From Notospermus geniculatus (lineage: Eukaryota > Nemertea > Pilidiophora > Heteronemertea > Lineidae): a stretch of 64,000 nucleotides of DNA. This document shows, piece after piece, positions 11,231 through 21,119 of this stretch. The stretch covers positions 324,708-388,707 of the forward strand of contig NMRB01000424.1 of assembly GCA_002633025.1 (NCBI GenBank), written 5' to 3'. A model generated the notes under the pieces. That model did no database searches. It worked only from the letters and a program-made list of their open reading frames with translations, and was not told where the DNA came from. The translations under genes and the position numbers were made by a program. How positions within the stretch are numbered: the first letter of the stretch is position 1; every line of letters begins with the position of its first letter.

Positions 11231-11306
11231 GGGGGACTACCGAAATATCACAGGATCTCGATCAAAAATGGTTTTCGAGTGGTAACCTTTCGGTATGATG
11301 TCCCCC
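11231..11306. repeat. Weak foldback
   Basis: GGGGGACTACCGAAA faces TTTCGGTATGATGTCCCCC with offset gaps. A small inner palindrome, TCGA...TCGA, lies between. It may be the worn remains of a short inverted-repeat element. Confidence 0.35.
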
Positions 11307-12498
11307 GATGAAAGGGTACCATTTTCTATCGTGCGAAAATAATCAAGTAGAACTGACTGATGACACTGAACGGAATCATGTAACGTTATACCACGTTACA
11401 TGACCACGTGATGCGTATCGGCCAATCAAATTCAAGTATCTACCTGGAGGTACGAGAGTACGATACTGCAGTTTGATACACTCTGTATAAATGACATTGG
11501 TTGTACATCAGTAACCTGGGTTAATATTTTAGCTAAAGTTAATGATGCCTTTATTCTTTGCGCCTGAACGGTGTATTTGCGATGCCTTGGGTAAACGAAT
11601 CCACGCTCACAGAGCAGCTCCATGCATAAATTTTCTACATGACCTACGACATAATAAGCCCGGGCGGAAGAAAAAGGAAGAAAAGTCAATTACCACTGCC
11701 GACACGAATTAAAAGGTACTGCGGCCTCGCAGTGATCTTCTAAGAGGGAAACGTGGTCTAATATCGTGTGAGAGACGGCAAGCCTACCCCGGTGAAAAAT
11801 ACTACAAGGAAATGAGTATAAAATTAGGTGTGGAAACAAGAAACTCAGCAGTGACTTTGTTTGACTCGAACATGTCGAATCTTCTCAGCTGCTGATGGAC
11901 AAGATCGGGTAATGCCGCGGCGTCTTTGTCGCTCGAAAAACATCGAATGCTACTCGGGCGATGAATTATGTTACGGAAGCCTTCTTAGCTCGGCCGCTTC
12001 CTGGAGTCACTCTTGTGAAAAGCATACCACTAGACCGAGGCAAGAAATTCTTGATCATTCTACCCCGCAGCCGTTTGACAATAGCTCCTGTAGAGTTTGA
12101 TTTATGGATTTTGCCGAATGTATTATACTAATCCTCCGGTGAGCATGTCCTGGCTAGCTCCCGTGTCCCATTTCCTGAATACGGCCGCCATAACTGGACT
12201 CGACTTCCGGTCCGGGGAAACATGGGTAAAACCTACCAAGAATCAGAACAATGAATCAAAAACATTGATTCAAGCGGTGATGGTTGCTTTTCTTGCTCCT
12301 TTGGGGTCGCATCAACTCTTTTGTGCGAATAGTATATTAGTGCTTATTGGATCATACCGCAATTAATAAATGCTACAGCGGTATTGGCGTAGCCCCGCGA
12401 GTTTCGCTTTCATCTCTGGCACAGGATTTAGCTGGAATGAGAAAATTTACTCGATATATTAGTGAAAATTACATGTACTAACGGCAGATATACATGTA
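11307..12498. other. No recognisable gene
   Basis: Contains a short palindrome CATGTAACGT...ACGTTACATG (11378-11402) and unassigned frames at 11432-11689, 11861-12100 and 12097-12366. Nothing here shows a domain or splice signals I can defend. Confidence 0.45.
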
Positions 12499-12552
12499 GG
12501 GTCGTATTCATAAAGCGGTTCTATCTTTAGAACCGCTTTATGAATACGACCC
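12499..12552. repeat. Perfect 25-bp hairpin with 4-base loop
   Basis: GGGTCGTATTCATAAAGCGG starts at 12499. The inverse runs from 12528 to 12552 without a mismatch, around the loop TCTT. It shares the TTCATAAAG motif with the foldback at 7046-7148. Perfect arms imply a recent origin or conversion. Confidence 0.9.
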
Positions 12553-12612
12553 GTAGAGTTAAAACAATGGGCAATGACCACGGTGGGAAAGTGTTTGTTT
12601 ACATAAATGGTC

Positions 12613-12643
12613 GTGTGAACAATTGAGTGTTACTTGTTCACAC
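12613..12643. repeat. Short hairpin
   Basis: GTGTGAACAA faces TTGTTCACAC across 11 bases. It lies within a loosely inverted block in which a GGGCAATG-GTGGGA region is mirrored by CTCCCACCGCCC downstream. Confidence 0.5.
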
Positions 12644-12784
12644 TGCAGGGCATTGGTTTAACCTCCCACCGCCCACAGTGCATCACAAAGGGAAGAGATA
12701 CCAAGACATCCTTGTGCATTCTTTGATTTAGAGAGATTTGCTATTTAATACAACGAGACAAGACAATCAGTTTGAAGTTGAGCA

Positions 12785-12847
12785 ATCCAAGTGTGCAACT
12801 CAAGACAACAGTGGCCTACTGTTGCCTTGAGTAATATAGACTTGGAT
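12785..12847. repeat. Imperfect 63-base hairpin, pre-miRNA-like shape
   Basis: ATCCAAGT, ACTCAAG and CAACAGT on the left pair with ACTGTTG, CTTGAGT and ACTTGGAT on the right. About 22 pairs are broken by one internal loop and one mismatch, with a 5-base loop GGCCT. The size and interrupted stem resemble a microRNA precursor or a decayed foldback. No transcription evidence can be had from sequence. Confidence 0.5.
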
Positions 12848-13230
12848 CACCGGGCGTCATGCATTCGTCAACAATCTGAATGTACAGGACCGTATCCAAC
12901 CACAAGGTGAGAGTATCATTTTTCAGGATCATAAGTGAAACTGAACTGTCTTCGAAGCAACTTTCTAAGGACTTTTATATCAGTGAATATCTGTTGAGTA
13001 CTATGAAAGAGTATTAAAAAAGTGATTGACAACGGTAGTCTTATCTGCCCTTGCCTTCAGTGTCAGGGTTATCAACTTTTAGGAACAGACAAGGGACATT
13101 TCTACCGTTGTTTTGTCCTTCAGTTAAACCCTACATATTTATGCCAAGGGAGTAAATTCGCGGGTTTGAATAACCCAGCCCTTGAGGAAGGACTTAAGAC
13201 CTTTGCGACCCGCCCCTGCAGATCACAGTA

Positions 13231-13477
13231 AAGCATGGCGCACACGAGCGACTAAAATGGGGGCGACTACCGATGCGACTACTAGGTCGCATGCGATAAT
13301 TACCTTTGAGGTCGATCAGTGATGTCATCCGCGACATCACTGATCTCCCAGTGAAGCATTTGTCGCAAACGAGTCAAAAAAAAACTAAAAAACTAAAAAT
13401 ATGTTCAGTCGCTCCTGTAGTCGCAAGGCTAGTCGCCTAGAAAATCGCTCAAAAAATCGCTCGTGTGCGCCATGCTT
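13231..13477. mobile_element. MITE with 21-bp perfect terminal inverted repeats
   Basis: AAGCATGGCGCACACGAGCG begins at 13231. Its exact inverse, 21 bases including the next A, occupies 13457-13477. The interior carries repeated GCGACTA/TAGTCGC words and a perfect central palindrome with 13-bp arms (GATCAGTGATGTC, 13314-13326 with 13333-13345). There is no coding capacity, and flanking duplication is ambiguous. Confidence 0.85.
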
Positions 13478-14407
13478 AAGATTTAAAGCTGAACTGCCTT
13501 ATTTTATACCCCTAGCGGTGGAGGTACAAACGTGCGTAGTAACTGGATAACCTTGCGCCTAAATCCTCGATTTTGCTTTCCAGTACAGGAGCACAATAGC
13601 CTTGAGGAACTCCCTTACGTTGAGGAGCATTCTAAAATACGGGCCAAGCTAAGGTGTAATACGCAGCGAGAGTGACACATACGACGATGCCGATGGGTCC
13701 AGTCGAGTTCACCTTCAGTGGATTATTGATTGCATCAAGAGAGTATTCTTCGATGATAAAAATGTCTCTTTCTGTTGAAACCTTGCGGAAATCTCGACCG
13801 CGACCGGACGACAACAACGCGAATCAAGACCAGCGGCGCAGGAAATGACATTTGTGCCAACGTTTACAGACTATCGTGCTAAATATCTGGTATCAACATT
13901 CATGCCAACACGCCCAATTCGCTAATTATCACGGTTCTAATCTATCCCTGTAGAAATGTGTGTTGGCTGCATACGAGTTGCCACGTGATGACAAAGTCAC
14001 TTTGGTCTGCGTTATAGCCTTTATGTATAGTACGTGGTCATTACGAGTCAGGGGAAGACGTTTTAATTGTTTGTATTAAAGCTTCTTGCCAACATCTGGG
14101 AATTAGAACACTAATTGGTCGTTATTCTTGGTTTCTATGGGACCGTGAAGACGCGAGTCAGAAGTAATGGGAAGGGAGAAAGGGATTGCAAAACGGGATG
14201 AACGTGACCGCTGGTTCGGTTGTCTCGTGTATTTCACGAGTGGGCTGGTCGGCCCGAGTGGACGCAGTTATTGGATGAAGGCAAACGAAAGCGTGTCTGG
14301 TGGGATTAGTTTGATAACTGGTGGCATGAATTCTGTTGCATTATGCTATAAGGAAATAATGCCGTATAAAAAATCTTTTTCTCTGTCACTCGACTACACG
14401 GTAATAA
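13478..14407. other. No recognisable gene
   Basis: Frames at 13632-13817 (-) and 14167-14454 (+) are unassigned. The latter runs into the hAT-like element at 14408. Confidence 0.45.
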
Positions 14408-15002
14408 CAGGCGCGGATCCACGATTTCAGAAAATAGGGGGCGCACTGTGCTAGAAACATTGAAATTGCGGTGAATTTCAATCATTTGCTCCAAATTTCA
14501 GAAATCCGCGGTCGATTTCACAGATCTGTTAGACCGAACACTGTCCTGATTGAAAATACTAGGACAGACGCAAGCAAATGCACAAAACCATCATGGCGCC
14601 CGCTGGTCTATATTTAGCTCGGGGAAGCCCCGTGGGCAAAATAGCAATTGTATCGCCGTTCACTGCCCGTTTGACTGAGGCATTTAGCTTGCATGGGTTT
14701 TAGGCAGCAGTAAGCTGTTTGCCTTCTTTCATTCGCCTGAGCTAAAGCCAACTTCGATCTCAAGCAAAAATCTATGTTTTCCTGAAATTTACTCATGATT
14801 ACGAGATCATCATGATCATGATCATGCCCAAATTGTGGGAGCCGCCATCTATTGGAGCTTGTAGAATGACGTCACTCTCGTCGGAATTCCGCCGTCAGAT
14901 CATTTGATTTCACCGGTCTTCGAATNGATTTCACAGATCTGTTGGCCGAAGGGCGGGGGGGGGGCGTGCGCCGGGTGCGTCCCACCCTTGGATCCGCGCC
15001 TG
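14408..15002. mobile_element. hAT-like non-autonomous element with 8-bp target-site duplication
   Basis: The ends are CAGGCGCGGATCCACG and its near inverse TTGGATCCGCGCCTG. The flanking octamers GGTAATAA and AGTAATAA match at 7 of 8 positions, as expected for the hAT superfamily. A G-run near the right end and the N at 14926 lie inside. A motif GATTTCACAGATCTGTT occurs twice (about 14514 and 14927) on either side of the suspected contig join, so the true length of one element may be shorter than 595 bp. Confidence 0.75.
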
Positions 15003-15165
15003 AGTAATAAAAAGGAATTGAATTAAGAGCTGGGCGCCACCATTATCAACTCTGTAGACAACACTGGGTGATATTTAATGTACAGCAGGAGGAAACCGGG
15101 GTGGCCGAAGAAAGCCTGAGGTGACGTCTCTATCACATGAAGATTGGGTCCGATAGGAGATCAGC

Positions 15166-15333
15166 AGGTGTGAAGGGAAAGAATGTCCTAGGAAAAAGTG
15201 TCCGGGGAACAAAAGATCCTATTGTTACATTCTAATCTCTGACAATTGGTTTCTATACGCATGCCGCTTATTCCGTCATTCAACAATAGAAGTGGACACT
15301 TTTTACAGGGGGACACTTTTTACTGCTACACCG
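15166..15333. mobile_element. Inverted-repeat MITE, related family member 2
   Basis: GCAGGTGTGAAGGGAAAGAA on the left is imperfectly mirrored by the right end, whose other strand starts CCGGTGTAGCAGTAAAAAGT. The interior contains GCCGCTTATTCCGTCA, also found at about 27624. Repeated AAAAAGTGTCC words occur inside. Confidence 0.55.
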
Positions 15334-15741
15334 GCTTTTCTGGGGCGGCTGGCCGCGCAGGTCCCGACTGTGCCACTATGACGGCCCTGTCATGGGACAG
15401 AAGCAAGACGGTAGGTTTGCAAAAACATCAAGTGAAACTCGGCCGAGTGAGACCGCAGCCTAGTCAGTTCAATTGATCAAGCAACTAGGGGTATGTAGGG
15501 GTGTGGTTTCAATCAACATTCTGCGGTAAAGGATTACGCAACCTCTCGCCTTTCTAAGAACCTCAAAAATGCCCCACCCGTGATCTTTTACCGAAATAGA
15601 CATTACACAATGATTTGAAGTTTGTCCGAATGTCAACTGTCTTTGAACAAGTTCAGTGGGGCCTACGTGGTTCAGTTCGCAACTGGTCACTGCCCACGTC
15701 GGATATATTGGCAAGCTGCGGCAGTTCGTGCCACAGTGCAT
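15334..15741. other. No recognisable gene
   Basis: A minus-strand frame at 15469-15741 is unassigned. Nothing else is seen before the allelic duplication begins. Confidence 0.4.
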
Positions 15742-15975
15742 GCGTTATTCGGAGGTAAGCCGAGAGTATGCTAACGTTACATACATGTAGGCTATATCAT
15801 TGACCATTTTTTTACTTCTTTATAATGTACATGTACATGTATTTGAAAATTCTAGAGGTTTTTATGGGAAATCAGAAAGTATTGCCATGAGTAGGTCCTA
15901 ATGCACGGTGTGGAGACAAGTGTTGACATATCACAGACTGCCAGATTTTATCTGCCAATTCAGATATCCAATAGA

Positions 15976-16144
15976 CATCCTGCGAAAGTCGGCCATGACA
16001 GGTCAGAAGGGGTAAACGAACCTTGGGCTCAGTGAATTGTACAGACGGTAAGCACAGGAGCCAACTCTACAAATGCACTAGACTCCCTTGGCCGAGGTTA
16101 ATGTTTACCCCTTCTGACCTGTCGTGGCCGACTTTCGCAGGATG
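15976..16144. mobile_element. Foldback element with 42-bp arms (copy in allele 1)
   Basis: CATCCTGCGAAAGTCGGCCA at 15976 continues to GGGGTAAAC and is inverted at 16103-16144 with one mismatch in about 42. The interior repeats GGCC/CTTGG words. The allelic counterpart is 17095-17263. The right flank has GGCAGGCGGCCTGCC, itself palindromic. Confidence 0.85.
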
Positions 16145-16426
16145 CCTGTGGCAGGCGGCCTGCCACCTTTGGACACGTGTATTGAGGGGTGTTAAATGAA
16201 ATCTCCCATTTTTCAATTCATTTCTTTCTTATTAGATTATTGCACGAGGGCCAGTGACAAGTTACTCTTCATTATTCAGCGGTATTGATTCGATCCGACT
16301 GTGGCAAAGTTACAACAGGGACCTGAGGAGTCCGACGAGGTGAAAGCTGGTAGGAACTTGATTTACTTTCATCCTGAAGACCTTCCTTTCCCCAAACGAC
16401 TCATGGCAGGAACATCAATTATTTCT

Positions 16427-16633
16427 CAGGGCCGGATCCAGGGGAGCCTGGGGGCGTACGCCTCCCCCCCCCATTTTTGGCAGAGCACTGATTTTTTGGC
16501 GAAAGCACTTAAATTGGCAATTTATTATGGGGAGGGTCCCCAGACCCCCCCCCCGTTTGGGCTCCGCGCTTTCCGATGCTTACCGCCTCCGTCGAGCTAC
16601 GCCCCCTTTCTGTCAATCCTGGAGCCGGCCCTG
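16427..16633. mobile_element. hAT-like MITE (allele 1)
   Basis: Ends are CAGGGCCGGATCCAGG and the inverse CCTGGAGCCGGCCCTG. The element is 207 bp and contains poly-C runs and GGGGGCGTACGCC-like palindromic words. No convincing 8-bp target duplication is visible, so it may be old. The counterpart is 17541-17747. Confidence 0.7.
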
Positions 16634-17094
16634 TTCCTGATACATGTAGTCGCGAGGAGGGGGTATGCCAAGACCCAGTTTGTCACATTCCAGTGCACGA
16701 TGACTGAATGAAACAATAAAATTGAAAGTTAACCAAGTTTCTTGTGGGCTGCAAGAAGCTGGTCCAAACACACAAGAAAAAGTAAACAGAAGCGTTGTTG
16801 TAAGGCTGTCGGTGGCTGTTTACAATAAAGGGCAATAATATGTAAATATTCAAGGACAGATAATTTTCTGNGTGCGTTATTTGGAGGTAAGCCGAGAGTA
16901 GGCTATGCTAACGTTACATACATGTACATCATTGACCATTTTTTTACTTCTTTATAATGTATTTGAAAATTCTAGATGTTTTTGTGGGAAATCAGAAAGT
17001 ATTGCCATGAGTTGGTCCTATGCACGGTGTGGAGACAAGTGTTGACATATCACAGACTGCCAGATTTTATCTGCCAATTCAGATATCCAATAGA

Positions 17095-17263
17095 CATCCT
17101 GCGAAAGTCGGCCATGACAGGTCAGAAGGGGTAAAAAAACCTTGGGCTCAGTGCATTGTACAGACGGTAAGCACATGAGCCAACTGTACAAATGCACTAG
17201 ACTCCCTAGGCCGAGGTTAATGTTTACCCCTTCTGACCTGTCATGGCCGACTTTCGCAGGATG
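17095..17263. mobile_element. Foldback element with 42-bp arms (copy in allele 2)
   Basis: Same element as 15976-16144 with a handful of substitutions. In this copy the right end also reads GGATGCCTAT, extending the match to the left flank ATAGACATCC. Confidence 0.85.
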
Positions 17264-17540
17264 CCTATGGCAGGCGGCCTGCCACCTTTGGACACATGTA
17301 TTGAGGGGTGTTAAATGAAATCTCCCTTTTTTCAATTCATTTCTTCTAGATTATTGCACGAGGGTCAGTGACTAGTTACTCTTCATAATTCGTCGGTATT
17401 GATTCGATCCGACTGTGGCAAAGTTACAACAGGGACCTGAGGAGTCCGACGACGTGAAAACTGGTAGGAACTTTACTTACTTTAATCCTGAAGGCCTTCC
17501 TTTCCCCAAACGACTCGTGGCAGGAACATCAATTATTTCT

Positions 17541-17747
17541 CAGGGCCGGATCCAGGGGAGTCTGGGGGCGTACGCCCCCCCCCCCCATTTTTGGCAGAGC
17601 ACTGATTTTTTGGCGAAAGCACTTAAATTGGCAATTTATTATGGGGAGGGTCCCCAGACCCCCCCCCCGTTTGGGCTCCGCGCTTTCCGATGCTTACCGC
17701 CTCCGTCGAGCTACGCCCCCTTTCTGTCAATCCTGGATCCGGCCCTG
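17541..17747. mobile_element. hAT-like MITE (allele 2)
   Basis: Same element as 16427-16633. The right end CCTGGATCCGGCCCTG is here a perfect inverse of the left end. Confidence 0.75.
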
Positions 17748-18095
17748 TTCCTGATACATGTAGTCGCGAGGAGGGAGTATGCCAAGACCCAGTTTGTCAC
17801 ATTCCAGTGCACGATGACTGAATGAAACAATAAAATTAAAAGTTAACCAAGATTCTTGTGGGCTGCAAGAAGCTGGTCCAAACACACAAGAAAAAGTAAA
17901 CAGAAGCGTTGTTGTAAGGCTGTCGGTGGCTGTTTACAATAAAGAGCCTAAACCCGCATAACATTGCGGTACACAGATGGTCCATGAAAGCTATACCCCC
18001 TAGCAAGAAAAAAAGTTGGCATTTTTACACTGCTAAGTTAGCTGCCTGCAGCAAGGGCAATAATATGTAAATATTCAAGGACACATAATTTTCTG

Positions 18096-18825
18096 AACAC
18101 TGTGGTCAGTCCCCAGTGTGTCAGTAAAAAAATATGTTGCACCTTGTCAGCCCTTGTGTTTTGAATCTGAATACTTCGTCAGAAAGTAGAGTCCGATTTT
18201 CTCGCCAACTTGGTACAATTGAGGCAGGGTGTCCCGCCACGCCGAGCCGCCGTGTGGACCAGTATGAGGTTTTACCCGCCCACGGTGATGCTGGGACGGG
18301 CGGGCCCGCCCTTGCTGTCCGTGCATCCCAGCCTGTCTGCCTCCGTGGACAGTCAGCTGGCACCTTAGAATGTTCTCCGATGGTCCCGTTTGATAACGGT
18401 GGTCCATTTTACTTGACATTTCAACAGTCAGTAGGCTATGGTTGTCAATGGCAGTTTTAAAAATCTGATATATTTCCCGAAAAAATGCACATGAAGGCCT
18501 ATGTTCGTTGATTTATGACTAAAAGTATTGACAAGAGTAACGCACCCAGTTAGTTAGCGATACCACTGATAAATTTATTTTTTTTAAAGAAAAAAACAGG
18601 ATGGAAGATCTTTGTAGATAGTGACCCTCTTATTTAATACCCTTATTAACAATGATGAATTTTCTCCTTGGGTTGTAGCGACTGGTGCTTTGTTGCTGGG
18701 CAGTTTGGTATAGTACAGTTCGCAGGTTCGATTACGTTGTGGCCCGTCTTTTCCTTGCTGTCATTACATACATGTATCTGTAACGTTTAACCAATAGCAA
18801 GCATATTCGTCCTGGCGCTTTCCGG
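18096..18825. other. GC-rich patch, no recognisable gene
   Basis: The patch 18220-18370 is GC-rich and contains the palindrome GGGCGGGCCCGCCC. Frames open on both strands at once (18121-18363 -, 18134-18460 +), typical of composition and not of a gene. GGTTCGATTAC near 18725 resembles a Pol III B box but has no tRNA context. Confidence 0.4.
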
Positions 18826-18980
18826 GGGTCAAGATACTGCCCCCCCCCCGCCTTGGTCATCCGAGTTCGACCCTAATGAATCGACTCCCACTAGAGATCT
18901 CAGCACTTATCATATTATTCTCCCGTATAATTAGGGAAAGTGACCAGCGGCTATTGCTGACGAAGTCAAGATGATTCCTC
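18826..18980. repeat. Allelic-type duplication B, copy 1 (ends at N 18981)
   Basis: 155 bases nearly identical to 18982-19140, ending exactly at the single N. A C-run (GATACTGCCCCCCC) differs in length between copies, a likely reason the contigs were not merged. Confidence 0.9.
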
Positions 18981-18981
18981 N

Positions 18982-19140
18982 GGTCAAGATACTCCCCCCC
19001 GCCTCCTTCGCCTTGGTCATCCGAGTTCGACCCTAATGAATCGTCTCCCTCTAGAGATCTAAGCACTTATCATATTATTCTCCCGTATAATTAGGGAAAG
19101 TGACCAGCGGCTATTGCTGACGATGTCAAGATGATTCCTC
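18982..19140. repeat. Allelic-type duplication B, copy 2
   Basis: Restarts at GGTCAAGATACTCCCC just after the N and repeats copy 1 to GATGATTCCTC, then continues into unique sequence. Differences include CGACTCCCACT versus CGTCTCCCTCT. Confidence 0.9.
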
Positions 19141-19879
19141 AAGCGATCGCCTGACTAACCAACGACAATAAAAACGCTTGCTGAAAGTAACCGGTTAATT
19201 GGTGGTTTGTAAACAGGAGCGGACCGCCGTCGCTTTCTTGAAAGACTGAGCGGGCGCGAGTCAGTAAAGTTGTCCACTGAGTCATTGTCGATCGTCCTTT
19301 GTAACTGTCCTTTTTGCTTATTACCCCATCAGATATAGATGACCATTGGCCTAATAATTGTAAATGCGCAAAAATGTTGTTGGTTATTTAACTAATTGGC
19401 GGATCATCACCTTAAAATTGAAACGATCAGCATTTAAATTCATGGTGATTGTTGCCAACTATTAGAAGTTTCTGTGTGTATAGGCAATTTGGAGATTCAT
19501 CTGTGGTCCCCCAAGATTCCTGGTACTGGTTGTGGTTAGGGGTAGTTATCTCGGGCCCCCAAGGTACGTGGTACGGGTTTAGGGTTTAGCGAGTACGAAG
19601 AATCTTGTGCCCCGAGATGACAGAGCTTGCTGTGTCTAATGAGACCATTTGGATCATCATCATTCTGTAGATTGTAAAATGCTGATTACCGGTGAGTGGT
19701 TGGTTCAAATCAGCTGTAAATCGCTGTAGCTAATGAGATTGTGTATAGACAAGTCTCTGTTTAGATACTCATTGATACTCAGCACCTTGGTCGAAAAGGG
19801 TCAAATGACGACTCCACCTTACAAAATGCCGTATTCAGTGAATTTGAATAGCAATTGATTGGCTAACTTTGATAAAATA
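19141..19879. other. No recognisable gene
   Basis: Only a loose foldback around 19547-19618 (ATCTCGGGCCCCC facing TGCCCCGAGAT). Confidence 0.4.
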
Positions 19880-19946
19880 GTATGAAGTCGTCTCCGAATT
19901 TTGCAAATTTTCAACTCCAGTCGGGGTCTTCCTCAGGCACTTTCTA
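19880..19946 (-). repeat. Dispersed hairpin repeat, copy B (minus)
   Basis: On the minus strand it reads TACTAGAAAGTGCCTGAGGA, then AGACCCCGACTGGAGTTG, GAAAATTTGCAAAATTC and GGAGACGACTT. The two hairpins of the family (GACCCC/GGAGTT and AATTT/AAATT) flank GAAA. It lies head-to-head with copy A at 19959, so the pair forms a large inverted repeat of about 65-bp arms. Confidence 0.85.
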
Positions 19947-19955
19947 GTATTGATA

Positions 19956-20093
19956 TTCTGGGATCTCTACTAGAAAGTGCCTAGGAAGACCCTGGTTGGG
20001 GTCGCAAATTTGCAAAATTCGGAGACGACTTCGTACGTATTTTAACATTCTGTGTGTCGTTCTTTGTGCTGTATGTTGGATATCTGTTCGACG
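19956..20093 (+). repeat. Dispersed hairpin repeat, copy A (plus)
   Basis: CTACTAGAAAGTGCCTAGGA at 19968 leads into the hairpins GACCC...GGGTC and AAATTT GCA AAATT, then GGAGACGACTT. It continues with a shared 3' flank (TGTGTGTCGTT-TTTGTGCT-TATGTTGGATATCT) also found after the copies at 48850 and, diverged, 53006. One base of the CTGAGG core is deleted (CTAGG). Confidence 0.85.
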
Positions 20094-20707
20094 GTTGGCT
20101 AACTTTCATGTAGAAATGAAAGACAGTTCGTTTTGTCGAACTTCTTTGCAGGACATTGAGATAAAACAAAAGTATCACCAAGATTGCAGTCACAAAATGA
20201 ATAGTGTTGCAGTATTTCTCAAGTAATGCACAATTTCTTCCCAAAGCAACACACCTAGAAGGTCGACGCCAGAAAGCGATATGAATTCTTCAATCGGGCA
20301 TAAGTCTCAAAGACGATTTTTTGTGCTAACCGCTGACGTTATTCCCCGAGGTTCGTCATCTTGCCTGCAGGTCTTTACACCGAGATGGAATACACTTATC
20401 ACTGCTCTCCCGAGGGATCCTGGCGGCATTTGTTCTTGCCATCGGCTCAATTACAGCTTTCCAAAGACACATTGTCATCTTTGGGGATCCGCCGATCGGT
20501 TGTGACCGTCTTGAGTTTCAATTCTGTTTGGCACAGTCTGCCGCAGTCTGTCATCCTTTTGTCGCCGGTGTCTAAGGTTTACTAAGCACACGTGCATATT
20601 CTTCCCCCGGTCATTGCCCGTGTTGAGACCGGTATATTGTCCCTGATGACTCTGGTTTGTCTGGGTGAGAAGTTCACCCATGTGATATTGGCTCATTTTG
20701 GAGATCA
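20094..20707. other. No recognisable gene
   Basis: Overlapping frames at 20281-20505, 20361-20585 and 20475-20723 are unassigned. Confidence 0.4.
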
Positions 20708-20855
20708 GGGCTGGGTTGTTCAAAACAGTCAGTGCTATTCTGACGTTATCTCTAACGTGGCGTTAAATGAAATAGGCTTAACTGATGGAGGTAACGCCAA
20801 GATACATAGCAGTAACGCCACGTTTGTAACAAATACTGTTTTGAGCAACCGGCCC
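20708..20855. mobile_element. Foldback MITE, 148 bp
   Basis: The left end GGGCTGGGTTGTTCAAAACA and the right end, which on the other strand reads GGGCCGGTTGCTCAAAACAG, match with small changes. Subterminal AACGTGGCGTTA is mirrored by TAACGCCACGTT. Reading frames crossing it (20735-21169) are artefacts of the element. Confidence 0.8.
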
Positions 20856-20987
20856 AAGGGCAATACCAAGGACAATATGGACTTTTTGCTGAACTCAATA
20901 CGGTTAACTTTAGCGGACTTTTTAATTTCCATAGTCCTATCCACCTTTTTCTGTTGAGGATTAGCGGGTTGTACCGTTGGGATATTA

Positions 20988-21119
20988 GAGAGTTTTCGCA
21001 AAGCCTCCGAAAAGCCAACGCGAACGCCGATCACTTTCTTCGATGCCACGAAGAGAGCACAGAACAATGGTATTGAGCAGACGTTCGCGTCGGCGTTTCG
21101 GGGGCTTTGCGAAATGTCC
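20988..21119 (-). mobile_element. MITE with GGGGGCTTTGCGAAA ends, copy 1
   Basis: GAGTTTTCGCAAAGCCTCCG on the left is inverted as CGGGGGCTTTGCGAAATGTC on the right. Inner AACGCGAACG and CGTTCGCGT also pair. The core TGCTCTCTTCGTGGCATCGA, read on the minus strand, is shared with 42275-42400, giving opposite orientation to that copy. Confidence 0.85.

Larger units (their letters stand above)
15742..16870. repeat. Allelic-type duplication A, copy 1 (ends at N 16871)
   Basis: Matches 16872-18095 almost throughout, with a few percent substitutions. It ends exactly at the N. Relative to copy 2 it lacks a segment of about 110 bases (17945-18053). The parallel 136-codon frames at 16301-16711 and 17415-17825 run through a poly-C-bearing hAT-like element and are not credible proteins. 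Confidence 0.9.
16872..18095. repeat. Allelic-type duplication A, copy 2
   Basis: Restarts just after the N with the sequence of 15742 onward and continues past the end of copy 1 into unique DNA. It has a roughly 110-base insertion (17945-18053) with no inverted ends. The pattern is that of two overlapping contigs from different haplotypes joined end to end. Confidence 0.9.

Noticed and set aside
14926-14926. Clear allelic overlap at this N
   Set aside because: Only a 17-base motif is shared upstream, so unlike 16871, 18981 and 41233 the overlap cannot be shown.
16301-17825. Two parallel 136-codon frames with 90% similar proteins
   Set aside because: They are the two allelic copies of one sequence and pass through a poly-C hAT-like element, so conservation reflects DNA identity, not selection.
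18121-18460. GC-rich frames on both strands
   Set aside because: Simultaneous opening on both strands fits base composition. No domain, start context or splice pattern.
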